Part shown: positions 12,640 through 22,120 of the stretch, piece after piece | Position numbering within the stretch: the stretch's first letter is position 1 | Layout of the letters: every line of letters starts with the position of its first letter | NCBI GenBank assembly: GCA_943327755.2 | Contig: CALPYF020000008.1 | Span: 66,799 to 130,798 of the forward strand | Reading direction: 5' to 3' | Length of the DNA: 64,000 nucleotides | Source of the DNA: Deinococcus hopiensis KR-140 | GTDB lineage: Bacteria; Deinococcota; Deinococci; Deinococcales; Deinococcaceae | Position numbers and translations under genes: made by a program | The notes under the pieces: model-generated | Seen by the model: the letters and a program-made list of their open reading frames with translations, nothing else | Database searches by the model: none | What the model was told of the DNA's origin: nothing

Positions 12640-13569
12640 TTACTTGATATTGCCGTTCAGGCCGTTGGGGTAGAAGCCGCCCTTCTTGGCGCCGGGGGCG
12701 AGGTAGACGATGTTCAGCACTTCGCGGGTGCTGCGGGGGAAGGCGACGCCGTTCGCGTCGGCCGGGGCGATGACGGCGCGGCCGGCGTTGTCGGTGAGGC
12801 CCTGATCCTTCATGCCGCCGACCTTGCCGCGCAAGTTGCTGATGGCCTGCACGACCTGCCCGACGTACAGTCCGGCGGCGGCGCTGACCTGGCGCTGCTG
12901 GAAGAGCATGCTGCGGATCGCGCCACCGTGGTACGCCTCGACAGCGAGGATGCCGGCAGCGGCCTGGAGGTACGCGGGGTTGGTGATCAGGGTCGCGGCG
13001 CCGTTGTACGCGGTGACGCCCACGTCCTCGAAGATGAACGCGCCGTGCAGGAAGAACAGGTCGTTGGCGAAGGGGTTGAAGCCGTCGATCTTCCCGCCGG
13101 ACGCGGCCTGTCCGGCGGCGCGGAAGGCGCCGTTCAGGTCGATGACGGGGCGGGGTGCGGCGGCCTTACCGAGTGCGCCGTGCAGGAATTTGACGTGCGC
13201 GAGTTCGTCCTCGGCGATGTCGCGGGCGAGGGCCTGGACGTTGCCGTCCTTGAACTGCATACCGCGATCCTGGTCGAGACTGGCGGGCAGGATGATGTCG
13301 GCGCCGCCGCCGATCTTGCGCAGTTCGTTCACGCGGCCCACGGCGGCGAGGTAGAAGGCCGCTTCGAGGTATTCGAGGTTCAGGGCGAAGTTCAGGACGT
13401 CACCGTCGATGTTCTTGGCGGGGGCGGCGCTGGCGGTGCTGCCCGCGGCGAGGCCCATGGCGGCGGCGCCCAGGCCAAGCTTGCCGAGGAAGCCCATGGC
13501 GGCGCGGCGGTTCATGGCGGTTTCGTTCTGGGCGTCGGTGATGATCTGCTGTTCGGTGTCGTGGCTCAT
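12640..13569 (-). CDS. Ferritin-like (Ferritin_2, desiccation-related) exported protein
   Basis: A 309-residue protein with a ferritin-like four-helix domain. Carboxylate and histidine helices are visible: LEYLEAAFYL, AEDELAHVKFLHGAL and AVEAYHGGAI. A twin-arginine-type signal is present (NRRAAMGFLGKLGLGAAAMG), so it is likely exported folded. Family knowledge: such proteins are linked to desiccation responses and are numerous in Deinococcus; metal binding is probable but unproved. AGGAG lies seven bases before the ATG. It is convergent with the HAD gene across a shared hairpin. Confidence 0.85.
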   Translation of the reverse strand: MSHDTEQQIITDAQNETAMNRRAAMGFLGKLGLGAAAMGLAAGSTASAAPAKNIDGDVLNFALNLEYLEAAFYLAAVGRVNELRKIGGGADIILPASLDQDRGMQFKDGNVQALARDIAEDELAHVKFLHGALGKAAAPRPVIDLNGAFRAAGQAASGGKIDGFNPFANDLFFLHGAFIFEDVGVTAYNGAATLITNPAYLQAAAGILAVEAYHGGAIRSMLFQQRQVSAAAGLYVGQVVQAISNLRGKVGGMKDQGLTDNAGRAVIAPADANGVAFPRSTREVLNIVYLAPGAKKGGFYPNGLNGNIK

Positions 13570-13763
13570 GGTGGTACTCCTGGGTGTGGTCGCCCCTGGA
13601 CGCCGCCTGTCGGGGGGTCCGGTGTGGGGGTGGGGAGGTTGGGGGGGTGAACCGTCGCCGGGTGGCGGGGTTCGTTCTTGACATCCAGCCATATGCGGGG
13701 CGGGGCGGGGTTGGATCACCGCCCGGGTGAACGTGAACGCCACATGAAGGCGAGTGGGGTGGG

Positions 13764-13769
13764 TAGAGT
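13764..13769 (+). promoter_or_regulatory. -10 box of a leaderless promoter (HIT gene)
   Basis: TAGAGT ends 7 nt before ATG 13777, with no Shine-Dalgarno sequence between. Confidence 0.55.
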
Positions 13770-13776
13770 GGGCGGC

Positions 13777-14115
13777 ATGAGTGACCAGCCCACCCTGTTC
13801 GAGCGGATCATCGCGCGGGAGATTCCCAGTGACATCGTGTTCGAGGACGAGCATTACATCGCCATCCGGGATATCGCGCCGAAGGCTCCCATTCACCTGC
13901 TCGTGATTCCCAAGCACATGACGCCCCGCGTGGACGCCATCACGGACGCCGCCGAGATGGGCGACCTGTGGCTGACGGCCGTGAAGGTCGCGCGGCAGCA
14001 CGCCGAGGACTACCGGCTGGTCGTGAACTGCGGGACGCAGGGCGGTCAGGTCATCTTCCACACGCACATTCACGTTCTGGCAGGCTGGGCGCACGGCCCG
14101 GACAGCGACACCTGA
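13777..14115 (+). CDS. HIT-family (histidine triad) nucleotide-binding protein
   Basis: A 112-residue HIT protein of the HINT branch, normally a purine nucleoside phosphoramidase. The triad HTHIHVL is present, together with FEDEHYIAIRDIAPKAPIHLL and IPKHM. Length is typical. ATG 13777 is supported by the TAGAGT box 7 nt upstream. Its stop overlaps the next start (TGATG), making a two-gene unit with a HAD phosphatase. Confidence 0.93.
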   Translation: MSDQPTLFERIIAREIPSDIVFEDEHYIAIRDIAPKAPIHLLVIPKHMTPRVDAITDAAEMGDLWLTAVKVARQHAEDYRLVVNCGTQGGQVIFHTHIHVLAGWAHGPDSDT

Positions 14116-14792
14116 TGCCGTTCGAGGGGGTGCTGTTCGATCTGGACGGCGTGCTGGTCGACAGCGAGCACCTGGCGGAGGGGGTGTGGGTGCGGACGCT
14201 GGCCGAGCATGGCCTGCCCATTCCAGCGAACGAGTTCTCGCATCTGGCGGTCGGGCAGACCTTCCCGAACGTGCTGCTGCGGTTGCAGGAGCTGCACGGC
14301 TGGACGGCCACGGACGCGTTCCTGCCGGTGCTGGAGGAGCGGTTCAATCAGGCGTTCCATGACCTGCCGGCCATTCAGGGCGCGCGGGAGACGCTGCTGG
14401 CCCTGCGTGCGGCGGGCATTCCGTTCGCGGTGGCCAGCAACAGCGAGCGGGGCCGCCTCCACCTGAAGCTGCGTTCGGCCGGACTGGCGGAACTGGTCGG
14501 CGAGCACGCCTACGATCCGTCGTGGGTGGGTGGGCGGGGCAAGCCGCACCCGGACCTGTACGTGTTCGCGGCTGCCCGGCTGGGCGTGGACGTCACGCAC
14601 TGCGTGGTCGTCGAGGATTCCGTACCGGGCGGCACGGCCGGGGTAGCGGCGGGCGCGACTCTGTTCGCGCTGCTCGCCGCCGGGCACATCCACCCGGACA
14701 GCGACGCGCAGATGCAGGCCATCGGGGCCGCGCGGGTGCTGCGCTCACACCGGGAATTGCAGGAGGCACTGGGCCTGACGGTCAGTGGCTGA
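14115..14792 (+). CDS. HAD-superfamily phosphatase (subfamily IA, beta-phosphoglucomutase-like)
   Basis: A 225-residue HAD hydrolase with all four motifs: FDLDGVLVDSE (nucleophile Asp), VASNSERG, GKPHPDLY (Lys) and VVEDSVPGG (acid pair). An alpha-helical cap lies between motifs 1 and 2. This is the phosphoglycolate phosphatase/beta-phosphoglucomutase branch; the real substrate, probably a small sugar or nucleotide phosphate, is not determinable. Translationally coupled to the HIT gene. Confidence 0.88.
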   Translation: MPFEGVLFDLDGVLVDSEHLAEGVWVRTLAEHGLPIPANEFSHLAVGQTFPNVLLRLQELHGWTATDAFLPVLEERFNQAFHDLPAIQGARETLLALRAAGIPFAVASNSERGRLHLKLRSAGLAELVGEHAYDPSWVGGRGKPHPDLYVFAAARLGVDVTHCVVVEDSVPGGTAGVAAGATLFALLAAGHIHPDSDAQMQAIGAARVLRSHRELQEALGLTVSG

Positions 14793-14826
14793 CAGGTGGG
14801 CGAGGCTCCGGGTGCCTCGCTTTCGC

Positions 14827-14856
14827 TTGACTTCAAACTCTACATATGTTGTTAAT
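14827..14856 (+). promoter_or_regulatory. Promoter and possible PadR operator upstream of the padR unit
   Basis: TTGACT (14827-14832) and GTTAAT (14851-14856) are 18 bp apart, and the ATG follows 5 nt later. Between them is ACATATGT (14842-14849), an 8-bp palindrome with the ATGT/ACAT words seen in PadR operators. This is the most A/T-rich stretch nearby. Confidence 0.55.
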
Positions 14857-14861
14857 TGGGC

Positions 14862-15164
14862 ATGCCACGCCCCCCCAACTCCAGCCCGCACACGAAAGCC
14901 GTCCTGCACGCCCTCCAGCAGACCTACCCCGCCCACACCTACGGCTACGATCTCTCCAAGAGCACCGGACTGAAAAGCGGGACCCTCTACCCCATCCTCC
15001 AGCGCCTGCACGAACAGGGCCACCTGGACGCCCAGTGGGAACAGTCCCCCCACCCCGGCAAACCCCCCCGCCACATCTACCGCCTGACCCAGAGCGGCCT
15101 GCAACTGGCCCGCGACCGCCACGACCACAACCCCACCACCCGCACCACAGGAGCCCTGACATGA
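14862..15164 (+). CDS. PadR-family transcriptional regulator
   Basis: A 100-residue winged-helix regulator, almost only the DNA-binding domain: KAVLHALQQTYPAHTYGYDL, the recognition helix segment KSGTLYPILQRL, then the wing HIYRLTQSG. No C-terminal dimerisation domain of the long PadR type is present, so it is the short (PadR-s2) type. The start ATG 14862 is 5 nt after a -10 box. Its stop overlaps the next gene by 4 bp (ATGA), heading a four-gene unit with three related membrane proteins. It probably autoregulates. Confidence 0.88.
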   Translation: MPRPPNSSPHTKAVLHALQQTYPAHTYGYDLSKSTGLKSGTLYPILQRLHEQGHLDAQWEQSPHPGKPPRHIYRLTQSGLQLARDRHDHNPTTRTTGALT

Positions 15165-15721
15165 CCCACGACGACTGGCAGATCGGCATGCAGAACGAGG
15201 CAGACAGCGTTCAGGACACGGACTGGAGCCGCGACACCCACCAGAGTCTGCGCCACCGGCAGTTGGCCCACACCGCCCTGACCACACTGCTCGCCGCCAC
15301 GGGCACCGTGACCGCCACCGCCGCCCTAACCCTGACCACCCAGTGGAGCGTCATGACCCGCGAGGCCGCCCGCAACGGCGTGGACAGCCTGACCTTCCTG
15401 AAATGGAACCTCCTGGGCAACCCACAGCCCGTCACGACCATCACCAGCAGCCACGACCCGCACCTGCCCCTGCTGGGCTTGATCCTGACCGTCTTCATGC
15501 TCGCCGCCGTCGCCACGCGCCTGCGCGTCCCACGCTGGATCACGCTGCTGTGCGCCGCACTGGGCACCATCACCATCTCCAGCGTCGGCAACCTGATCCT
15601 CAATGACTTCGCCGGATTCCCCGCATACCCCCTGAGCGTCGCGCTGGGCGTCGCCGCCCTCGGCATCGTCCTCGGTCTGCCCTTCCGCCACCCGCCCCAC
15701 CAACCCCGGAGCCTCGCGTGA
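15161..15721 (+). CDS. Four-helix membrane protein, paralogue 1 of PadR-linked trio
   Basis: A 186-residue protein. A cytoplasmic-looking N-terminus carries W6, G9, N12-E13-A14, S16-V17, D19 and W22, a pattern shared with the next two genes (DEW-xx-G-x-x-NEA-x-SV-x-D-x-x-W). Four hydrophobic segments follow at about residues 37-58, 100-119, 126-146 and 157-175. AGGAG precedes the ATG, which overlaps the padR stop. No enzyme motif is visible. Context resembles PadR/HAAS-type membrane pairs of Firmicutes, but I cannot show homology. Function unknown; a membrane stress sensor or permease-associated role is only a guess. Confidence 0.7.
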   Translation: MTHDDWQIGMQNEADSVQDTDWSRDTHQSLRHRQLAHTALTTLLAATGTVTATAALTLTTQWSVMTREAARNGVDSLTFLKWNLLGNPQPVTTITSSHDPHLPLLGLILTVFMLAAVATRLRVPRWITLLCAALGTITISSVGNLILNDFAGFPAYPLSVALGVAALGIVLGLPFRHPPHQPRSLA

Positions 15722-16218
15722 CCCCCGACGAGTGGCACGACGGCATCCGCAACGAGGCGGCCAGCGTGAGCGACACGGCGTGGGCGAACGCCGCGCGGCA
15801 GAGTCTGACCGCCGCGCAGGTCCGCCTGAACGCCGCCCTGCTCCTCGCCACGCTTACCGCCGGAGCAGTGGAAATCGCGTGGAACGGCACGGCACTCTTC
15901 ACAGGCGAACTCCTGGGCGCGGCCACCACACCGCTCGCGTGGTTTGAGAGCGTCCCATGGCTCATCCTTGTGGTCACCGCGCTGTTCGGCACGCTGGGCG
16001 TCAAGCCCCGACAGGCCTTCATCACGGGCCTCATCACGCTCCCCGCCGGGTTCCTGCTGTACGCCGCCTATGTCCTCATGACGTTCCATCACGTCAGGGA
16101 CGCGCTGCCACTGCCCACGCACGCCATCCTGCTGGCCGGCTGGATGGCCGCTGGAAGCGCCGCAGGACAACGACTCCGCCCATTCATTCGCAGCACTCCA
16201 GCCCGGAGAACCGTATGA
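15718..16218 (+). CDS. Four-helix membrane protein, paralogue 2 of PadR-linked trio
   Basis: A 166-residue protein starting MTPDEWHDGIRNEAASVSDT, the same N-terminal signature as its neighbours. Four hydrophobic segments follow (LLLATLTAGAVEIAW; WLILVVTALFGTLGV; FITGLITLPAGFLLYAAYVLM; AILLAGWMAAGSAAG). Apart from the signature and the four-helix layout, the sequence is strongly diverged from paralogue 1. The GTG start at 15718 overlaps the previous stop (GTGA). No known family recognised. Confidence 0.7.
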   Translation: MTPDEWHDGIRNEAASVSDTAWANAARQSLTAAQVRLNAALLLATLTAGAVEIAWNGTALFTGELLGAATTPLAWFESVPWLILVVTALFGTLGVKPRQAFITGLITLPAGFLLYAAYVLMTFHHVRDALPLPTHAILLAGWMAAGSAAGQRLRPFIRSTPARRTV

Positions 16219-16691
16219 CCCCCGACGAGTGGAAGACCGGAATGCGGAACGAAGCCTCCAGCGTGAACGACAGGGAGTGGGCCATGGAAACGAAGCTTGC
16301 AGCGGGACGATTCGGATGGCGTGGTGCGGCCGTGGCGGCGGCGGTGTTCGCGGCTCTAGGCGTGAGCGTGGTGCTGCTCGGGCAGTTCCTCTGGAGGTAC
16401 GACGCGCCGGATGCCCTGTGGGTGGGCGTGATGATCCTGACGGGCGTGGCCGGGTCCCTGCTGGGTGCCCGGCGCGTGGCGGCGCTGGAGGCCGGGGCAG
16501 GTGCGATGGCGTTCCTGCCGGGCGCGTGGCTGGCCGTTGTGACGTTGCAGGCCCTGCTGGGCGACGCGGCCATGTTCACGCCGATCATCGGTGTTTCGGA
16601 TGAGGCAGGACCCGTGCTGGCCGTGATCGCGGCGTGCGCGGCCGGAACGACCCAGCGAGTCATCACGCGACGGGTACTCCTGACAGCTTGA
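16215..16691 (+). CDS. Four-helix membrane protein, paralogue 3 of PadR-linked trio
   Basis: A 158-residue protein beginning MTPDEWKTGMRNEASSVNDR, again the shared signature, then four predicted membrane helices (AAVAAAVFAALGVSVVLLGQFL; VGVMILTGVAGSLLG; FLPGAWLAVVTLQALL; VLAVIAACAAG). GGAG precedes the ATG, which overlaps the paralogue 2 stop (ATGA). All four genes of the unit are coupled by 4-bp overlaps, which suggests a stoichiometric complex or co-regulated set. A bidirectional terminator follows. Confidence 0.7.
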   Translation: MTPDEWKTGMRNEASSVNDREWAMETKLAAGRFGWRGAAVAAAVFAALGVSVVLLGQFLWRYDAPDALWVGVMILTGVAGSLLGARRVAALEAGAGAMAFLPGAWLAVVTLQALLGDAAMFTPIIGVSDEAGPVLAVIAACAAGTTQRVITRRVLLTA

Positions 16692-16701
16692 CGCGCCACA
16701 G

Positions 16702-16740
16702 GAGCGGGCCGACCCCATCTGCACCGGGGTCGGCCCGCTC
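16702..16740. terminator. Bidirectional terminator hairpin
   Basis: A perfect 15-bp stem (arms 16702-16716 and 16726-16740; GAGCGGGCCGACCCC) separates the PadR unit from convergent sdaAA. There is a weak T-rich tail on the plus side. Confidence 0.75.
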
Positions 16741-16747
16741 TGTCCGT

Positions 16748-17641
16748 TTATGCCAGTGGCAGTTCGATCATGCCGCCCGGTCCCTCGCTGTCCTTCTTCC
16801 CTGCCATGCGGGCGGTGACGGCCAGTCCGGTGGGCGTCTGGGCGAGGCCACCGTCGGCCGTTTCGCGCAGCGCGGCGGGCATCATGCGGCCCACGCTGGC
16901 CATCGCGCCCAGGACCTCATCGGGCGGGATGAAGGATTCCAGTTGCGCCAGGGCAAGCTGAGCGGCGCTCACCGCGTGCACGGCGTAGAAGGCGTTGCGG
17001 CTGACGCAGGGGACCTCTACGTACCCGCCGACCGGGTCGCACACGAGGCCGATGGTGTTCATGAGGGCCATGCTGGCGGCGTGCACGGCGGCGCGGGGGG
17101 TGCCGCCCATCAGTTCGACGATGGCGGCGGCGGCCATGGCGGCGCTGCTGCCGATCTCGGCCTGACAGCCGCCCGCCGCGCCGCTGATGAACATGCGCTT
17201 GCTGATGGCCTTGCCGATCCCGGCGGCGAGGATCATGGGGTTCACGAGTCGCTCGTCCGGGATGCCAAGGTGGTCGGCCACGCCGATCAGCGCGCCGGGG
17301 ATGGTGCCCGCGCTGCCCGCGGTGGGCGCGGCGACGATGCGGCCCATGCGGGCGTTCTCCTCGTTCACGGCCATCGCGTACGCCTGCACGCGCCGCAGCA
17401 GAGGCGCGCCCAGCACGTCCGGGGCGTCCCAGAGGCCCTTGGCGTTCCAGCCGACCATCCCGGTGATGCTTTTCGCGTCGCTGCTCAGGCCGCGCTGGAT
17501 GCTGGCGCGCATCTCGCGGATGCGGCGCAGCATCTCGGCGCGGATGTCGTCGGGGTGCAGGCCAGTTTCGGCGCAGTCCTGCGCGAGGATCCATTCGGAG
17601 GCGGGGTGGGGGGCGTTCAGGATGTCGTCGAGGGTGGTCAT
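16748..17641 (-). CDS. sdaAA: L-serine dehydratase, iron-sulfur-dependent, alpha subunit
   Basis: A 297-residue alpha chain of the two-subunit [4Fe-4S] L-serine dehydratase (serine to pyruvate and ammonia). Landmark segments are TAGSAGTIPG, SGAAGGCQAEIG, CDPVGGYVEVPC and RNAFYAVHA; these cysteines are the likely cluster ligands. ATG 17641 is chosen because family homology begins at MTTLDDIL and AAGGAC lies six bases upstream; a longer frame upstream has no homology. The beta subunit gene is about 12 kb away (29804-30469), also on the minus strand. Confidence 0.93.
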   Translation of the reverse strand: MTTLDDILNAPHPASEWILAQDCAETGLHPDDIRAEMLRRIREMRASIQRGLSSDAKSITGMVGWNAKGLWDAPDVLGAPLLRRVQAYAMAVNEENARMGRIVAAPTAGSAGTIPGALIGVADHLGIPDERLVNPMILAAGIGKAISKRMFISGAAGGCQAEIGSSAAMAAAAIVELMGGTPRAAVHAASMALMNTIGLVCDPVGGYVEVPCVSRNAFYAVHAVSAAQLALAQLESFIPPDEVLGAMASVGRMMPAALRETADGGLAQTPTGLAVTARMAGKKDSEGPGGMIELPLA

Positions 17642-17775
17642 GGCGTCCTTGAGACGTGCGCGGCGCACGGGAGGTGAAAGGGGAATCAGGTGCGGAAAAG
17701 TGGCTCCCATCGTACGCCCCGGCCTGTCTAGCCGAATCAGCGCGCGGTGAGGCCGTCCGGAGCGCACGGACACGC

Positions 17776-17781
17776 TACGGT
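17776..17781 (+). promoter_or_regulatory. -10 box of a leaderless promoter (phosphatase pseudogene)
   Basis: TACGGT ends 6 nt before GTG 17788. The promoter of the broken gene looks intact, which fits a recent mutation. Confidence 0.5.
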
Positions 17782-17787
17782 GCCACC

Positions 17788-18426
17788 GTGAAGCTCCTGC
17801 TGATCCGTCACGCGCAGTCCTAGAACAACGTCATCGAGGACCGCCCGGACTACGCGCAGGCGCGGCAACCCGACCCGCCCCTGACCGCGCACGGGCACGC
17901 CAGCGCCCGACAGTTCGCGCAGGACACCGACCTGAACGGCGTGACGCACCTGTACACCAACCTGATGCTCCGAGCCGTGCAGACCGCCGCCCCCATCGCC
18001 GCGCGCCTGAACCTCCCCGCGCACGGCATCGAACGGGCCTACGAGTACGGCGGCCTGACCACCGGTCCCGCCGGAGGCTTCACGCCCGTCACGGGCGGCG
18101 ACCACGCCAGCCTCAGCGCGCACTGCCCCGCGCTGATCTGGCCCGCGCACCTGACCGGGCACCCCTGGGACGGGGGTGCGGAAGCCTGGGAGGAACCCCA
18201 TGCCCGCGCCACGCACGTCCTGAACGACCTCCGCGCCCGGCACCCGAATCAGGACAGGGTCGCGCTGATCACGCACCACGACTTCGCCGGGGCACTCATC
18301 CGTGCCGCGCTCGGCTGGGCCGCCACCGACACGCCACCGACCTTCCACCTCGCGCACCTGGGCACCGCCCTCCTCAACCTGCCCGCAGACGGCCGCGTGG
18401 GCGGACTGGAATGGCTGAACCGGTAA
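17788..18426 (+). pseudogene. Histidine phosphatase (phosphoglycerate-mutase-like) gene with in-frame TAG
   Basis: The 213-codon frame starts MKLLLIRHAQS, the RHG motif of the histidine phosphatase superfamily, then hits TAG at codon 12 (17821-17823) and continues without further breaks to the end. The rest still looks functional: PPLTAHGHASARQFAQD, LYTNLMLRAVQTAAPIA, and the second catalytic His in ALITHHDF. The stop needs only one base change from a sense codon (GAG, CAG, AAG, TTG, TCG or TGG). Otherwise the gene is intact in frame, length and codon use, so the damage is recent, or a sequencing error. A re-start at 17941 would lack the catalytic RHG. Confidence 0.85.
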
Positions 18427-18434
18427 GCGGTCCC

Positions 18435-19937
<1,503 letters not shown>

Positions 19938-20004
19938 GGGGGCTCCTTCGGAGGGTTGATAGGTGATGGAGGACGGGTGATGGGGACGGCTCAGAGGCCG
20001 GATT
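19938..20004. repeat. Short GTGATGG-rich spacer
   Basis: The spacer between hutH and hutI contains TTGATAGGTGATGG and GGGTGATGGGG, words like those of the palindromic repeat family elsewhere in the window, but only one arm is visible. It may be a decayed copy. Confidence 0.3.
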
Positions 20005-21204
20005 TCATAGCGCAGAGCCGCCGCCGAACACGGTCCGGACGGGGTTCGCGCCTAGGGTGTACGGCAGGTCGCGCCAGTCGGGGCTGTGGAGCGCCAGGAA
20101 GTCGGCGCGCTGGCCCGGCGCGAGGGCTCCCCGGTCGCTCAGACCCAGGGCGGCAGCGGCGTTCACGGTGCAGGCGGTCAGCGCCTCGGCGGGCGTGAGG
20201 CGGCACAGGCGCACCGCGAGGGCCAGCGCCAGCTGCGTGCTGAACACAGGTGAGGAACCGGGGTTCAGGTCAGTCCCCACGGCGACCGCCGCGCCCGTGT
20301 CGATCAGGGCGCGGCCCGGCGCGGCGGGCAGACCCAGGTGCAGGGTCACGCCGGGAAGGATCGTCGCCACAGTGTCCGACGCGGCCAGCGCGGCGATCTG
20401 CCCGGGACCACTGGCTTCCAGGTGATCCACGCTCAGGGCACCGAGTTCACACGCGAGTTCCGTGCCGCCGATGGCGTGAAACTGGTCCGCGTGCAGCTTC
20501 GTCTGAAGGCCGTGTGCCTTCGCGGCCTGGAGGATGGCGCGCGTTTCGTCCACCGTGAACGCCTCCCGCTCGGTGAACACATCCACGGCAGCGGCCAGCC
20601 CGTCGCGCGCCACGCCGGGGATGAGGTCGTGGCAGACCGCCTGCACATACTCCGCGCGGCCCCCGGTGGGTGGCACATGAATCAACAGGGTCGGCACCAG
20701 CCCGAATTCAGACTGGAGGGCGCGGACGGCCTGGAGCATCCGCAGCTCGGCGTCGAAATCCAGGCCGTACCCGCTCTTGACCTCGGTGGTTGTTGCTCCG
20801 GAGGCGCGCAGGGCTTCAAGGCGTGGTCGGGCCAACGTCACGAGTTCCTCGACACTGGCGGCGCCGGTCGCCCGCATGGAGCTGCGGATGCCGCCGCCGC
20901 GCGCGAGGATCTCCTCGTACGGGACGCCCTGCACGCGCGCCTCGAAATCCGCGAGGCGATCACCGGCCCAGACCGCATGCGTGTGCGGGTCGATCAGGCC
21001 GGGCACGACCGCCACGCCGCCCAGGTCGTGCTCTGGCGCGGTGCCGGGCGCGTCGGTGCGCGGGCCGACCCAGTGGATCACGCCGCCTGAGACGAGCATC
21101 GCGGCGTCGGGGATGACAGTCAGGTCGCGCATGGCCGCGCCGCGCTGCACGCCCACGCCCGGCGTGACGAGCTGGCTGATGTTCGTGAACAGCGTCTCAG
21201 TCAT
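20005..21204 (-). CDS. hutI: Imidazolonepropionase
   Basis: A 399-residue amidohydrolase that opens 4-imidazolone-5-propionate to N-formimino-L-glutamate. The metal-site motif DPHTHAVWAGDR, then KSGYGLD, KLHADQFHAIGG, and VDHLEASG with VGTDLNPGSSP fit HutI. ATG 21204 is chosen; it overlaps the hutG stop by 8 bp, whereas the longer ATG at 21222 lies inside hutG. Third step of the hut pathway. Confidence 0.96.
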   Translation of the reverse strand: MTETLFTNISQLVTPGVGVQRGAAMRDLTVIPDAAMLVSGGVIHWVGPRTDAPGTAPEHDLGGVAVVPGLIDPHTHAVWAGDRLADFEARVQGVPYEEILARGGGIRSSMRATGAASVEELVTLARPRLEALRASGATTTEVKSGYGLDFDAELRMLQAVRALQSEFGLVPTLLIHVPPTGGRAEYVQAVCHDLIPGVARDGLAAAVDVFTEREAFTVDETRAILQAAKAHGLQTKLHADQFHAIGGTELACELGALSVDHLEASGPGQIAALAASDTVATILPGVTLHLGLPAAPGRALIDTGAAVAVGTDLNPGSSPVFSTQLALALAVRLCRLTPAEALTACTVNAAAALGLSDRGALAPGQRADFLALHSPDWRDLPYTLGANPVRTVFGGGSAL

Positions 21205-22120
21205 GGCGCGTCTCCAGTCCAACCGCGCAGAGTGTCTCCATGATCAGCCGCGCCATCAGGAGTTCGCTGCGGCCGGTGGGGTCGAGATTCGGGGCGAGTT
21301 CCACTACGTCCAGCCCGACGATGGTGTTGTGCCGCGCGGTTTCCGCCAGGATGCGCATGCCCTGCGCGTAGGTCAGGCCGTCCGGTTCGGGGCTACTGGT
21401 ACCGGGGATGACGCTGGGGTCGAAGCCGTCCACGTCCACGCTGAGGTACACGTTCTTCCCGCGCGGCAGGCGGGCCAGCACAGATGACAGGTCTGCGGTC
21501 ACGTCCGTCATGGGGATCAGGGCATGTCCGCGTGCTCGGGCCGCCGCGACCGCTTCCGGGTCGAAGCGCAGCCCACGCAGGCCGATGGTCGTGATGTGCA
21601 CGAGGTTCTCCAGCTCCTCGCACGCGCGGCGGAACGGGCTACTGTTGCTGAACCGGGTGTCGTTGCGGCTGTCCGTGAAATCCAAGTGCGCGTCCAGCTG
21701 CACCACGTGCAGGTCCGGCACGCCAGCGAACGCCCGCAGGATCGGGTACGTCACGCTGTGATCGCCACCCAGAAAGACGGGCAGACGGCAACGCTCCCGC
21801 ACGAGTTCCGCCGCCGCGCTGATCCGCTGCCGCGCCAGTTCCGGCTCCAGGCTGGGCAGCACCACATCCCCCGCATCCGCGAAGGTCACGCCCGCCAGCC
21901 TCGTCACGCCGTCCAGCCCCGTGAAGGGCGGCACGCTCCGCAGGCTCGCCTCCCGCAACGCACGAGGCGCGAAGCGGGCGCCGGGGCGGAAACCCAGCGC
22001 GATATCGAAGGGAATACCGAGCACCGCCACGTCCGCCCGCCAGTCATCGCCGGGTTGAACCATCGGCGCGCGGGCAAAAGTCGGAATCCCGCCGTACGGA
22101 AGGTGGGTGGGCTGGGTCAT
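21197..22120 (-). CDS. hutG: Arginase/agmatinase-family ureohydrolase, probable formimidoylglutamase
   Basis: A 307-residue binuclear manganese ureohydrolase. Metal ligands are visible in FLGGDHSVTYP, LDAHLDF and SVDVDGFDPS. Family members cleave arginine, agmatine or N-formimino-glutamate. Position between hutU and hutI argues for formimidoylglutamase (glutamate plus formamide); homologues in Deinococcus have also been called agmatinase, so specificity is not settled. Coupled at both ends: ATGA overlap with the upstream secreted-protein gene and 8-bp overlap with hutI. Confidence 0.82.
   Translation of the reverse strand: MTQPTHLPYGGIPTFARAPMVQPGDDWRADVAVLGIPFDIALGFRPGARFAPRALREASLRSVPPFTGLDGVTRLAGVTFADAGDVVLPSLEPELARQRISAAAELVRERCRLPVFLGGDHSVTYPILRAFAGVPDLHVVQLDAHLDFTDSRNDTRFSNSSPFRRACEELENLVHITTIGLRGLRFDPEAVAAARARGHALIPMTDVTADLSSVLARLPRGKNVYLSVDVDGFDPSVIPGTSSPEPDGLTYAQGMRILAETARHNTIVGLDVVELAPNLDPTGRSELLMARLIMETLCAVGLETRHD

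Noticed and set aside
17821..17823. TAG read as an amino acid (pyrrolysine or programmed read-through)
   Set aside because: No supporting machinery or context is seen, and the family has ordinary residues here; a point mutation or error is simpler.
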